Below the pieces are notes generated by a model that was not told where the DNA came from, made no database searches, and worked only from the letters and a program-made list of their open reading frames with translations. A program made the translations under genes and the position numbers. A stretch of 6,350 nt of DNA from an uncultured Lachnospira sp. (GTDB lineage: Bacteria; Bacillota; Clostridia; Lachnospirales; Lachnospiraceae), in the NCBI GenBank assembly GCA_947306285.1, contig CAMZGB010000061.1:1-6350 (forward strand), read 5' to 3'. Below are positions 1 through 6,017 of this stretch, in pieces (position 1 is the first letter of the stretch; each line of letters starts with the position of its first letter).

Positions 1-2
1 TT

Positions 3-10
3 CCTCCTTT
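3..10 (-). promoter_or_regulatory. Ribosome binding site of the next operon gene
   Basis: On the minus strand the sequence AAAGGAGG begins one base after the TAG stop of the permease gene. This is a near-perfect Shine-Dalgarno sequence. Its start codon must lie just beyond the left edge of the window, so the operon continues with almost no gap. From the usual order of such operons, the next gene is probably the second (MalG-type) permease, but none of its coding sequence is visible. Confidence 0.8.
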
Positions 11-931
11 CTAATATTCATCTTTCTCTGTAAAGAGATTGTTTGCTACTCTACTACAAACCCATACTAGCGCGAGGAGTGCTACAGATATGGCCGAAGC
101 ATATCCCATCTCGTATCTAATATAGGCATAATCGTCTATGTGGTTAGCAATCAACTGACCGGCGTACTCTGGCGTTGGGTTAGCACCTGCTAACTGTACA
201 CCAATCCAGCCCATGTTGAAGGCGTTTACAATAGACATAACCGCACCGAATAACATCTGTGGTTTCATAGAAGGCACAGTGATGTAAATAATCTCTTGTG
301 CTCTATTGCTAATACCATCCACGTATGCCGCTTCATATAACTCTTGGTCGATATTCATAATACCTGAAAGCATCGCCAAGAAACCGATGTTCATCGATGA
401 CCATAGGGATATGAAAATCATAATCGGCATAAAATAATCCGAGGACAGCAACCACTGAATCGGTTGGTCTATAAATCCAAATTTCATCAAATACGCATTT
501 GCAAGACCTGCCTGGTCACCTGAGAAGATAATCTTCCAAACGTAAGGAATCATAATCATACCTGCAAGTGAAGGTGTATAGAATGCCAATGCATATAATG
601 TACGTGCTCTCGGTGTAACTTGGGCCAAAATCCAAGCCATGATAAATGAGAGCGCATATCCTCCCACACCTACTACTATGGCGTATAGGATAGTATTTGG
701 AAGTACATACTTCATGAAAATCTCATCACCAGTAAGTAGTGTGATGTAGTTTTGCATGCCCGCAAATGTTGGGGAATTGATAACATCAAAGTATGTAAAA
801 GATAATCCTATCGCTATGATAATAGGGATTAGGATAAATCCACAAAATAGCAATGCGTAAGGGAATAAGAGACCAAATGATCTAAATCCGTCTTTTTGAT
901 AAAAATGTTTTTTACCAACAACTTCTGCCAT
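11..931 (-). CDS. Sugar ABC transporter permease, MalF/UgpA type
   Basis: This 306-residue integral membrane protein should form half of the channel of an ABC importer for a sugar or oligosaccharide. Six hydrophobic segments are visible, at about residues 20-45, 78-103, 112-135, 167-190, 225-248 and 273-296. Between the fourth and fifth lies the EAA loop that docks on the ATPase: E200-A-A, then D205-G206 and P220...P224, matching the family pattern EAA...DG...P. Length and topology are normal for MalF/UgpA-type permeases. The ATG overlaps the TAA of the upstream gene by one base (TAATG), and the ribosome binding site lies inside that upstream gene, so translation is probably coupled. The nearby binding proteins support carbohydrate import. 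The substrate is unknown. The permease assignment is very secure. Confidence 0.95.
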   Translation of the reverse strand: MAEVVGKKHFYQKDGFRSFGLLFPYALLFCGFILIPIIIAIGLSFTYFDVINSPTFAGMQNYITLLTGDEIFMKYVLPNTILYAIVVGVGGYALSFIMAWILAQVTPRARTLYALAFYTPSLAGMIMIPYVWKIIFSGDQAGLANAYLMKFGFIDQPIQWLLSSDYFMPIMIFISLWSSMNIGFLAMLSGIMNIDQELYEAAYVDGISNRAQEIIYITVPSMKPQMLFGAVMSIVNAFNMGWIGVQLAGANPTPEYAGQLIANHIDDYAYIRYEMGYASAISVALLALVWVCSRVANNLFTEKDEY

Positions 932-3900
932 TATTTCTTACCCCCTTTCTTTGCTGCTTTTTCTTGGTTCTTCTTGATCCAGTCGTAACCACGAAGTTTA
1001 AACTTCTTAATCAATTGACCTTTGTCGTTGTAGTAACCAAGTTCTGTCATCTTACGAGTGATTTCCTTGTTTACATCGGCTTTCTTTTCGTCGACTGCGA
1101 CTTGCGCTGAAACACCGTCAAATACCATGTTTGTCCAAATGTTTGAGATAGTTCTCTCTAGTAAGTACTGACCAGGTGTTCTTGTAACATCTGTTACCCA
1201 ATTAATCTGTTTAAGCATTACATTTCTGTCTTTCTCTTCCATAGGGTTGTTCTGCAATGCTTCTAAGTTAGATGATAGCCAGAAATATGTCTTACCATAT
1301 GATGATGTAAGTGTATTTGTATACTCTGTCTGAACGTCTTTACTTGTCCACCATTTTAGGAATTCCCAAGCTGCATCTTTCTTCTTCGAAGCTTTAAGGA
1401 TAGCAGCTCCTGTTCCGTTGGCAACGAATGTTCTATTTGTAACACCATCTTCTCTTACTGTTCCAATATATGGAGCAATCTCCCACTCACCATCTAATTC
1501 TGGCGCACCATTCTTAATTAGTGTGTAGTCTTCCATACCAATAATTCCGATAGGAAGTCTAGAATATCTGAATGAGTTGAAGAATGAGTTTACTGATGTT
1601 TCTAGAGAGTATTTGTTAAACAAATCTCCTAGCAACTGAAGTCCTCTAACAGCATCCTTGCTATCGATTCCAGTTTTAACTATGCCGTCTTTTTGCTGAA
1701 CATATAGTTGTCCACCATTTTGAAGAATCATAGGTGCTGTCTGGTAGAACCACTTATATCCTGTAATACCGAGTGAAATATTGTGATAGAAGTTCTTTCC
1801 GTATCTTTGAAGTGTAGGAAGAATGTCTATCAATTCATCCCAGTTATCAGGAACTTTTACGCCCAATTGTCTAAAGATATCTTTTCTGTAAACAACAGCG
1901 TTAAAGTCTGTCTGCTCTGGAATAGCGTATACTCCCTCGTTGTATACATATGATACAAATGCTCCTGTAGGGAATCTATTTGCTACAGTCCAGAAGTCAT
2001 CAAATTTTGTGAAGTCGTATAAAGCTCCACGGCTACACAAGTCAAATGGCATATATGATAATAGTCCCATAGCCACATCAGGTGTTTCCTTAGCTGCGAT
2101 AGCTAGAGTAAACTTAGATGGATCTGGGATGGCTGTGATGTGAACTTTAATCTTCTTTCCAGTTTTCTTTTCGTAGTATTTTACAAAGTCAGCATCGGCC
2201 ATTTTCTGCAACAAGTTAACGTGTGTAGTAGCCTTGTTAAACCAAACTGTAATTGTATCTTTATCATCTGAAATCTTTGTATCGTATTTATCTGTGACAA
2301 ATGTATTCAACAAAGATTTAATTCCTGTCCAAAGTGAGCTTCCAAATGAACTATTCGCTTTGCCCAATTTGTAACCATCTGTGCAAAGATAAATTCTGTC
2401 CATTGTGAACTCGTTCTTTGTCAATTCTTCGACAAAGTTACTTAGTGAAACCAAGATTGAGTTATCTGGTCCAGTAAGGTCTGATGTATGAAGCGCAATA
2501 TCGTCAGGATATTTCTTCATGTTATCAATAAAGATATCTGCTTGATCAAGATATGCAAGAATAGCTCCCGCATTTCCTTTGTTTGAGTAATCTTGAAGCA
2601 AGTATCTGATGTGCTGAATCATATCTGAATACGAATCTAGGTAATCATCAATAGCCTTGATATACTTAGTCATCTTCCAGTTACGGTTCTCATCAGGTTC
2701 TGCACCAGTAATCTTCTTGATTTCCAAGTCGAAGTTCGTAACGTGTTTCTCTATCAAAAGTGCATATCTGTAAGCCTCCATGATAGGAGCATTCTCTTGC
2801 TTAAATGTAATAGAATGTCTACCCTTTTTGAGATAGAACTTGTATGCTTTACCATCTTTGTCTTTCAAAGTGGCATTTTGATAACCAGACTGAACAGAAT
2901 CAAGTGCGTAATTGTACATTTCAGTGAAAGGCACTTTTCCGTCAATCATTATAGTTTCGAAAGTCTTAAACTCTTTCTTTCCGTTCTTAAAGTGGAAAGC
3001 AATGTTGTAGTTACCAGTCTTTTTGACATCAAATGTATATTCTGTCTCAACACCGGCTTCTCCCCATTTTAAGATGTTTATCTTTTTATAATCTATATTG
3101 AATCTTGTAAGTGAATCATCTACATCGTTATCGTATGTAATTTCTGTAGAATTTTTTCTGTAATAGTTAACACCATCAATCTGGAGCGCGTTTTTGTCAT
3201 CACTGACAACAGGCTCGCTTCCATGTGCTTTGCTGTACTCTTTATAAGATTTTGTATTGTCCTTTGCCTTTTCAGCTGTTAGAGTTCCGACACCCAAACC
3301 ACCTGAAGAAACATTTTCAAATTCAATCTCATTGTTTCCTTTTTCAAGGTAGAAGCACAATGGAGTTGTTGATGTGTATGTATTGTTGAATAGGTAAGCA
3401 TTTCGCCACTCTTGAACTTTGTTCTGCTTTGGAGTCATCTCATCTTTGTATCCATCTTTTGGAAACTCTTTCAATGCTCCACTACTTACAAAGTTTTTCC
3501 TATCAGTATCTTTCCAGATAATTGGGAGTCTAAGTGTATTCATCTCCGAATACTCCTGCTTACCGTTCACCTTAGCACTTATAGTGTAGTTAGTAAGTGA
3601 ACTTCCCACTGAAATATAATCTAGCGACAAATAATACAAACCGCTCTTTTTAACTGTAACATTGTACTTTGCTTTGTCTTGATAAGCCAAAGACTTCATG
3701 TCTTCCTTGTACTTTGTTACAGATTTAGGAACATTCTCATCTTCTTTGTTTTTTGCATAAAAACTTGCAGACGATTCTCCACCTTCTACATTTGCACTAG
3801 CTTTGCCCTCGCCAATTGTACTGTTTTCGGCGATGAAGTCTGTGTAGTAGACTTCAGGCTCTTCTCCTTTTCCAAGATAGGATTTGTTTAAGACATCATA

Positions 3901-4035
3901 AGCTTTCTTAAAATCTTCATTGCTTATGTCTTTAACATAGCTAGGATCAGTTTTTAACACAAAATTGAAGAGAATAATTCCCGCAACAATGACACACGCT
4001 ATAACTATTAATGTTGTGATTATCCTTTTTTTCAT
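931..4035 (-). CDS. Membrane-anchored two-module protein fused to a solute-binding domain
   Basis: This 1034-residue protein probably sits outside the cell, tethered by one N-terminal membrane segment (about residues 5-27, after MKKR), and presents carbohydrate to the ABC permease encoded next to it. Residues about 60-260 and 285-430 look like two beta-sandwich, carbohydrate-binding-like modules. They share paired features: a V..KSG.YY or V.KTGNY strand, a later NGK or IDGK turn, and an FYLEKG or FYLKKG strand near each end. Residues about 450-590 are mostly helical. Residues about 595-985 resemble a family-1 extracellular solute-binding protein, with TPDVAMG, GVYAIPEQTDFNAVVYRKD (702-720), VPDNWDEL and a late AAWEFLKWWTS helix. 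A lysine-rich tail ends the protein. Typical binding proteins have 400-550 residues, so the front half is extra. I recall similar long proteins beside permeases in Paenibacillus and Lachnospiraceae. The solute-binding part is secure; the carbohydrate-binding modules are inferred. The start is supported by a GGAG site ten bases upstream. Confidence 0.9.
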   Translation of the reverse strand: MKKRIITTLIVIACVIVAGIILFNFVLKTDPSYVKDISNEDFKKAYDVLNKSYLGKGEEPEVYYTDFIAENSTIGEGKASANVEGGESSASFYAKNKEDENVPKSVTKYKEDMKSLAYQDKAKYNVTVKKSGLYYLSLDYISVGSSLTNYTISAKVNGKQEYSEMNTLRLPIIWKDTDRKNFVSSGALKEFPKDGYKDEMTPKQNKVQEWRNAYLFNNTYTSTTPLCFYLEKGNNEIEFENVSSGGLGVGTLTAEKAKDNTKSYKEYSKAHGSEPVVSDDKNALQIDGVNYYRKNSTEITYDNDVDDSLTRFNIDYKKINILKWGEAGVETEYTFDVKKTGNYNIAFHFKNGKKEFKTFETIMIDGKVPFTEMYNYALDSVQSGYQNATLKDKDGKAYKFYLKKGRHSITFKQENAPIMEAYRYALLIEKHVTNFDLEIKKITGAEPDENRNWKMTKYIKAIDDYLDSYSDMIQHIRYLLQDYSNKGNAGAILAYLDQADIFIDNMKKYPDDIALHTSDLTGPDNSILVSLSNFVEELTKNEFTMDRIYLCTDGYKLGKANSSFGSSLWTGIKSLLNTFVTDKYDTKISDDKDTITVWFNKATTHVNLLQKMADADFVKYYEKKTGKKIKVHITAIPDPSKFTLAIAAKETPDVAMGLLSYMPFDLCSRGALYDFTKFDDFWTVANRFPTGAFVSYVYNEGVYAIPEQTDFNAVVYRKDIFRQLGVKVPDNWDELIDILPTLQRYGKNFYHNISLGITGYKWFYQTAPMILQNGGQLYVQQKDGIVKTGIDSKDAVRGLQLLGDLFNKYSLETSVNSFFNSFRYSRLPIGIIGMEDYTLIKNGAPELDGEWEIAPYIGTVREDGVTNRTFVANGTGAAILKASKKKDAAWEFLKWWTSKDVQTEYTNTLTSSYGKTYFWLSSNLEALQNNPMEEKDRNVMLKQINWVTDVTRTPGQYLLERTISNIWTNMVFDGVSAQVAVDEKKADVNKEITRKMTELGYYNDKGQLIKKFKLRGYDWIKKNQEKAAKKGGKK
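941..948 (-). promoter_or_regulatory. Ribosome binding site inside the upstream gene
   Basis: AAAGGGGG on the minus strand lies nine bases before the permease ATG and encodes the last Lys-Gly residues of the upstream protein. It supports the TAATG overlap as the true permease start and points to translational coupling. The core is G-rich (GGGGG) rather than the AGGAGG seen elsewhere in the window. Confidence 0.7.
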
Positions 4036-4045
4036 TGTTGTTTTT

Positions 4046-4049
4046 CTCC
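4046..4049 (-). promoter_or_regulatory. Ribosome binding site of the tethered binding protein
   Basis: GGAG on the minus strand lies ten bases before the ATG at 4035. It is weaker than the AAGGAGG of the upstream lipoprotein gene, which fits lower expression of the large protein. Confidence 0.65.
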
Positions 4050-4074
4050 AATCTGTTCTAAAAAATTACCTTTT

Positions 4075-4100
4075 TACTTAAAAATATCTATCTTTAAGTA
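4075..4100 (-). other. A/T-rich hairpin upstream of the tethered-protein gene
   Basis: The 8-base arms TACTTAAA (4075-4082) and TTTAAGTA (4093-4100) are perfect inverted repeats around a 10-base loop. In the transcript the hairpin would follow the terminator-like stem by only a few bases. With one G-C pair it is weak. It could be an RNA-processing or stability element, or chance in an A/T-rich spacer. Confidence 0.4.
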
Positions 4101-4101
4101 C

Positions 4102-4134
4102 AAAAGCGGAACCGTCAGTTTTCGACAGTTCCGC
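4102..4134 (-). terminator. Leaky intrinsic terminator or attenuator within the operon
   Basis: Read on the minus strand, GCGGAAC (4134-4128) pairs with GTTCCGC (4112-4106). After one A-C mismatch, GTC/GAC extends the stem around a 7-base loop, and a run of only four T follows (4105-4102). The stem is strong but the U-tract is short, so partial read-through is likely. It lies between the lipoprotein gene and the downstream transporter genes, the usual place for an element that keeps binding-protein mRNA more abundant than permease mRNA. Confidence 0.7.
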
Positions 4135-4138
4135 ATTG

Positions 4139-4153
4139 TTTGATTTAATCAAA
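4139..4153. other. Perfect 15-base dyad in the intercistronic spacer
   Basis: TTTGATT, a central T, and AATCAAA form a perfect DNA palindrome. In RNA it would give only a weak five-pair hairpin. Its place just before the terminator-like stem could make it part of the upstream flank of that structure or a protein-binding site. A/T-rich spacers produce such dyads by chance fairly often. Confidence 0.3.
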
Positions 4154-4171
4154 ATTCTATTAACTCTTACC

Positions 4172-4201
4172 CTACGGACCCTTTATTATTTAATTCCGTA
4201 G
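4172..4201 (-). other. Inverted repeat straddling the lipoprotein stop codon
   Basis: CTACGGA (4172-4178) and TCCGTAG (4195-4201) are perfect 7-base complements around a 16-base loop that holds the tandem TAA TAA stops of the lipoprotein gene. In the mRNA, the 5' arm is formed by the last codons before Gly-Ile-Lys-stop. No U-tract follows, so it is not a terminator by itself. It could protect the 3' end of the lipoprotein message. Confidence 0.45.
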
Positions 4202-5844
4202 TACTTATTAAGAGCGCCCTTAAATTCTTTGTCGGCTTTCTTAATACGTTTGTTAATTGTAACATTCCAGTCTGCTAACTTAGACTTAACTGAGTCTGCC
4301 CAGTTCTTATCTGTCATCCAAGCACCTGCAACGTCTTTGTCGTTACAATTAATCCACTCTTCTAGAGTATATTTTTCTTCACCGTTTTCCATAATCTTCT
4401 TTGTCCAACACTTATCAACGTAATCCCATGTGTTACCTTCTTTAAAGATCTTGATAACCTTCTGGAATCCTTCTTTGCCCTTGTATGCCTTGTGTGCTGG
4501 AAGGTCGTTCCAAAGATCCATCTGTGCATCGTATGCATCTCCTGTTACAACTGGGAATGAATCTCCTGCAGCTGAATCTTTCTTTGTACCATTATCTGTC
4601 CAAGCTTGTTTGTAGATAGCTTCTCTAGCTTCTGTAGAAGCTGTCATATATGTTGCAAATGTGTATGCTAAATCAAGTTTTGCTTTTTCTTTCTTGCTTA
4701 GCTTTGAGTTTTCATCATCAAGTGCATAGTTGTGAATACAAATTGGATCAACAACTAGCTTGATTGTGTTCTCATTACCCATAAATTCTGTTGATGGGAA
4801 TGGATAGAAGTCCCAATCTTTAGCCTTGATATATGTCTTAGAATCCTTAGCAGATTCATCAGCACCGTCTGTCAAATACCATGGATCTTCAACGTTAATT
4901 AGAGTTCTGTTGTTACAGAAGTATGTCCATGAGTATCCACCGTTCTCTTCAGCAATCTCTGTAGAAAGTGTCTCTGCACCTTGTGCTGAGTCAACTGATG
5001 AAGCAGCCCACTTCTGAGCATATTTTAGAAGTGATTTAACATCGTCTGTATTTAGGTCAACGCTGTTCTTCTCTTTAATCTGCTTATTGATAGTTGGAAC
5101 ACCCATATCTAGGATATCCATAGGTCCGTGTCCGTCATGACCAGCTGGGTCTGTAGCCGCACACTTCATACCAAAGAATGTCTTTGTATCAGCTTGTGAA
5201 ATGAAATCTGTGAATTCCTTGATATCCCAATCAGCATCTGGAACATCAATGTTATTGTCTGCTGCCAATGACTTATTAACCCAAATACCCCAAGGAATTG
5301 AGAATGATGGAAGTCCTGCCTGCATACCATTGTAGTTCATCTGTTTCATCAAAGCTTTGTTGTATGATTTGTATGAATCTTCGTTCTTATATACTGATAG
5401 ATCAGCAACTAGACCTTTCTTGATATCTGAGATGATATCATCAACACCCCAAATGTCAGGGTATTTACCGTGGTCTGATTTGAAGTTTTCAATTTCTTGA
5501 TCCCATGATGGTGTACCAGGTTGGTTAGGGTCACCAGCTTTTGCAAAGAGATTAATCTTTACATTAGGATAAGCTTCTTTAAACTTCTTAGCTACTGCAT
5601 AGTATTGAGCAACATTCTTAGATGTTAACTGACTCTGGCTTAAATCTTGTGCACCAAGATCTTCGTGGTATTTTCCATCACCACCCCAAGTCATGATTGA
5701 GATGTCACCCTTAATATCATTGTCAACTAATCCTGAGCTTGCAGGATCCGAACTGCTGCCTCCGCAGCCTGTAAATGCGAATAATGAAACGCATAATACT
5801 AAACCAAGCATTAAAGATAATGCTCTTCGACCAAATTTTTTCAT
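4186..5844 (-). CDS. Sugar ABC transporter substrate-binding lipoprotein
   Basis: This 552-residue protein should be exported, lipid-anchored to the outer face of the membrane, and bind a sugar or oligosaccharide for an ABC importer. The signal peptide has a basic start (MKKFGRR), a hydrophobic core to about residue 24, and an FTGC lipobox with C27 as the lipidated residue. A flexible G/S-rich linker follows. The mature part has the ISIMTWGG opening strand (48-55), YPNVKINLF (92-100), YPDIWGVDD (128-136), a mid-region GLPSFSIPWGIWVNKSLA (177-194) and a late helix with LAYTFATYMTASTEAREAIY (392-411), all as in family-1 binding proteins. It is longer than the usual 400-450 residues. It is rich in Trp and Tyr, which suits stacking against sugars. 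It is the first gene after the promoter and has the best ribosome binding site. The substrate is not identifiable here. Confidence 0.93.
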   Translation of the reverse strand: MKKFGRRALSLMLGLVLCVSLFAFTGCGGSSSDPASSGLVDNDIKGDISIMTWGGDGKYHEDLGAQDLSQSQLTSKNVAQYYAVAKKFKEAYPNVKINLFAKAGDPNQPGTPSWDQEIENFKSDHGKYPDIWGVDDIISDIKKGLVADLSVYKNEDSYKSYNKALMKQMNYNGMQAGLPSFSIPWGIWVNKSLAADNNIDVPDADWDIKEFTDFISQADTKTFFGMKCAATDPAGHDGHGPMDILDMGVPTINKQIKEKNSVDLNTDDVKSLLKYAQKWAASSVDSAQGAETLSTEIAEENGGYSWTYFCNNRTLINVEDPWYLTDGADESAKDSKTYIKAKDWDFYPFPSTEFMGNENTIKLVVDPICIHNYALDDENSKLSKKEKAKLDLAYTFATYMTASTEAREAIYKQAWTDNGTKKDSAAGDSFPVVTGDAYDAQMDLWNDLPAHKAYKGKEGFQKVIKIFKEGNTWDYVDKCWTKKIMENGEEKYTLEEWINCNDKDVAGAWMTDKNWADSVKSKLADWNVTINKRIKKADKEFKGALNKYYGIK

Positions 5845-5852
5845 CTTTGTTT

Positions 5853-5859
5853 CCTCCTT
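5853..5859 (-). promoter_or_regulatory. Strong ribosome binding site of the lipoprotein gene
   Basis: AAGGAGG on the minus strand lies eight bases before the ATG at 5844. It fixes that start and predicts high translation, as expected for a binding protein made in excess of its permeases. Confidence 0.85.
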
Positions 5860-5866
5860 ATGATTC

Positions 5867-5880
5867 TGAAAAAATTTTCA
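5867..5880. promoter_or_regulatory. A/T-rich dyad in the leader, possible operator
   Basis: TGAAAA and TTTTCA form a perfect dyad with a two-base centre, eight bases upstream of the ribosome binding site. It could be a regulator site or a chance A/T-rich palindrome. No known regulator consensus was recognised. Confidence 0.25.
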
Positions 5881-5892
5881 CTTACACGAACG

Positions 5893-5905
5893 ATCACATA
5901 GTGAT
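5893..5905. promoter_or_regulatory. Small dyad just after the transcription start, possible operator
   Basis: ATCAC and GTGAT form a perfect inverted repeat around three bases. It lies roughly 7 to 20 bases after the predicted transcription start, where a bound repressor would block initiation or elongation. No regulator gene is visible, and I could not match a named operator family or a good CcpA site. Confidence 0.35.
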
Positions 5906-5918
5906 ATTCTTAAGTAAA

Positions 5919-5947
5919 ATTATATCAAAGGATTCGGTTACATTCAA
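5919..5947 (-). promoter_or_regulatory. Sigma-A-type promoter of the transporter operon
   Basis: On the minus strand, TTGAAT (5947-5942) is a four-of-six match to the -35 consensus and TATAAT (5924-5919) is a perfect -10, separated by exactly 17 bases. The predicted start is near 5912, which gives a leader of about 68 bases before the ATG at 5844. The -35 box lies two bases from the terminator of the upstream gene. Confidence 0.8.
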
Positions 5948-5948
5948 C

Positions 5949-5979
5949 AAAAAAAGCACCCCTAAAGGTGCTTTTTTTT
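5949..5979 (-). terminator. Intrinsic terminator of the surface-protein gene
   Basis: The core GCACC/GGTGC is flanked by seven A on one side and eight T on the other, around a 6-base loop, giving a stem of up to 12 pairs. It lies about 40 bases after the surface-protein stop at 6018. The A/T symmetry means it could also stop transcription from the other strand, although no plus-strand gene reaches it here. Confidence 0.88.
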
Positions 5980-6017
5980 GTACAATTTATACAATTTTTA
6001 TATGTAATTGCTATTTA

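Noticed and set aside
3991..3996. Cys14 of the 1034-residue protein as a lipoprotein cysteine (VIAC)
   Set aside because: The hydrophobic stretch continues about 13 residues past the cysteine, and the part before it is too short for a typical lipoprotein signal. A membrane anchor fits better.
4060..4105. Internal promoter for the tethered-protein gene (TTGTAC followed by A/T-rich sequence)
   Set aside because: At 17 bases from TTGTAC the would-be -10 reads TAAGTA, a poor match, and other spacings give no better pair.
1940..5017. Several plus-strand open frames of 60-110 codons opposite the two large genes
   Set aside because: All lie antisense inside well-supported genes, have low-complexity or shadow-like translations, and show no domain or start-site support.
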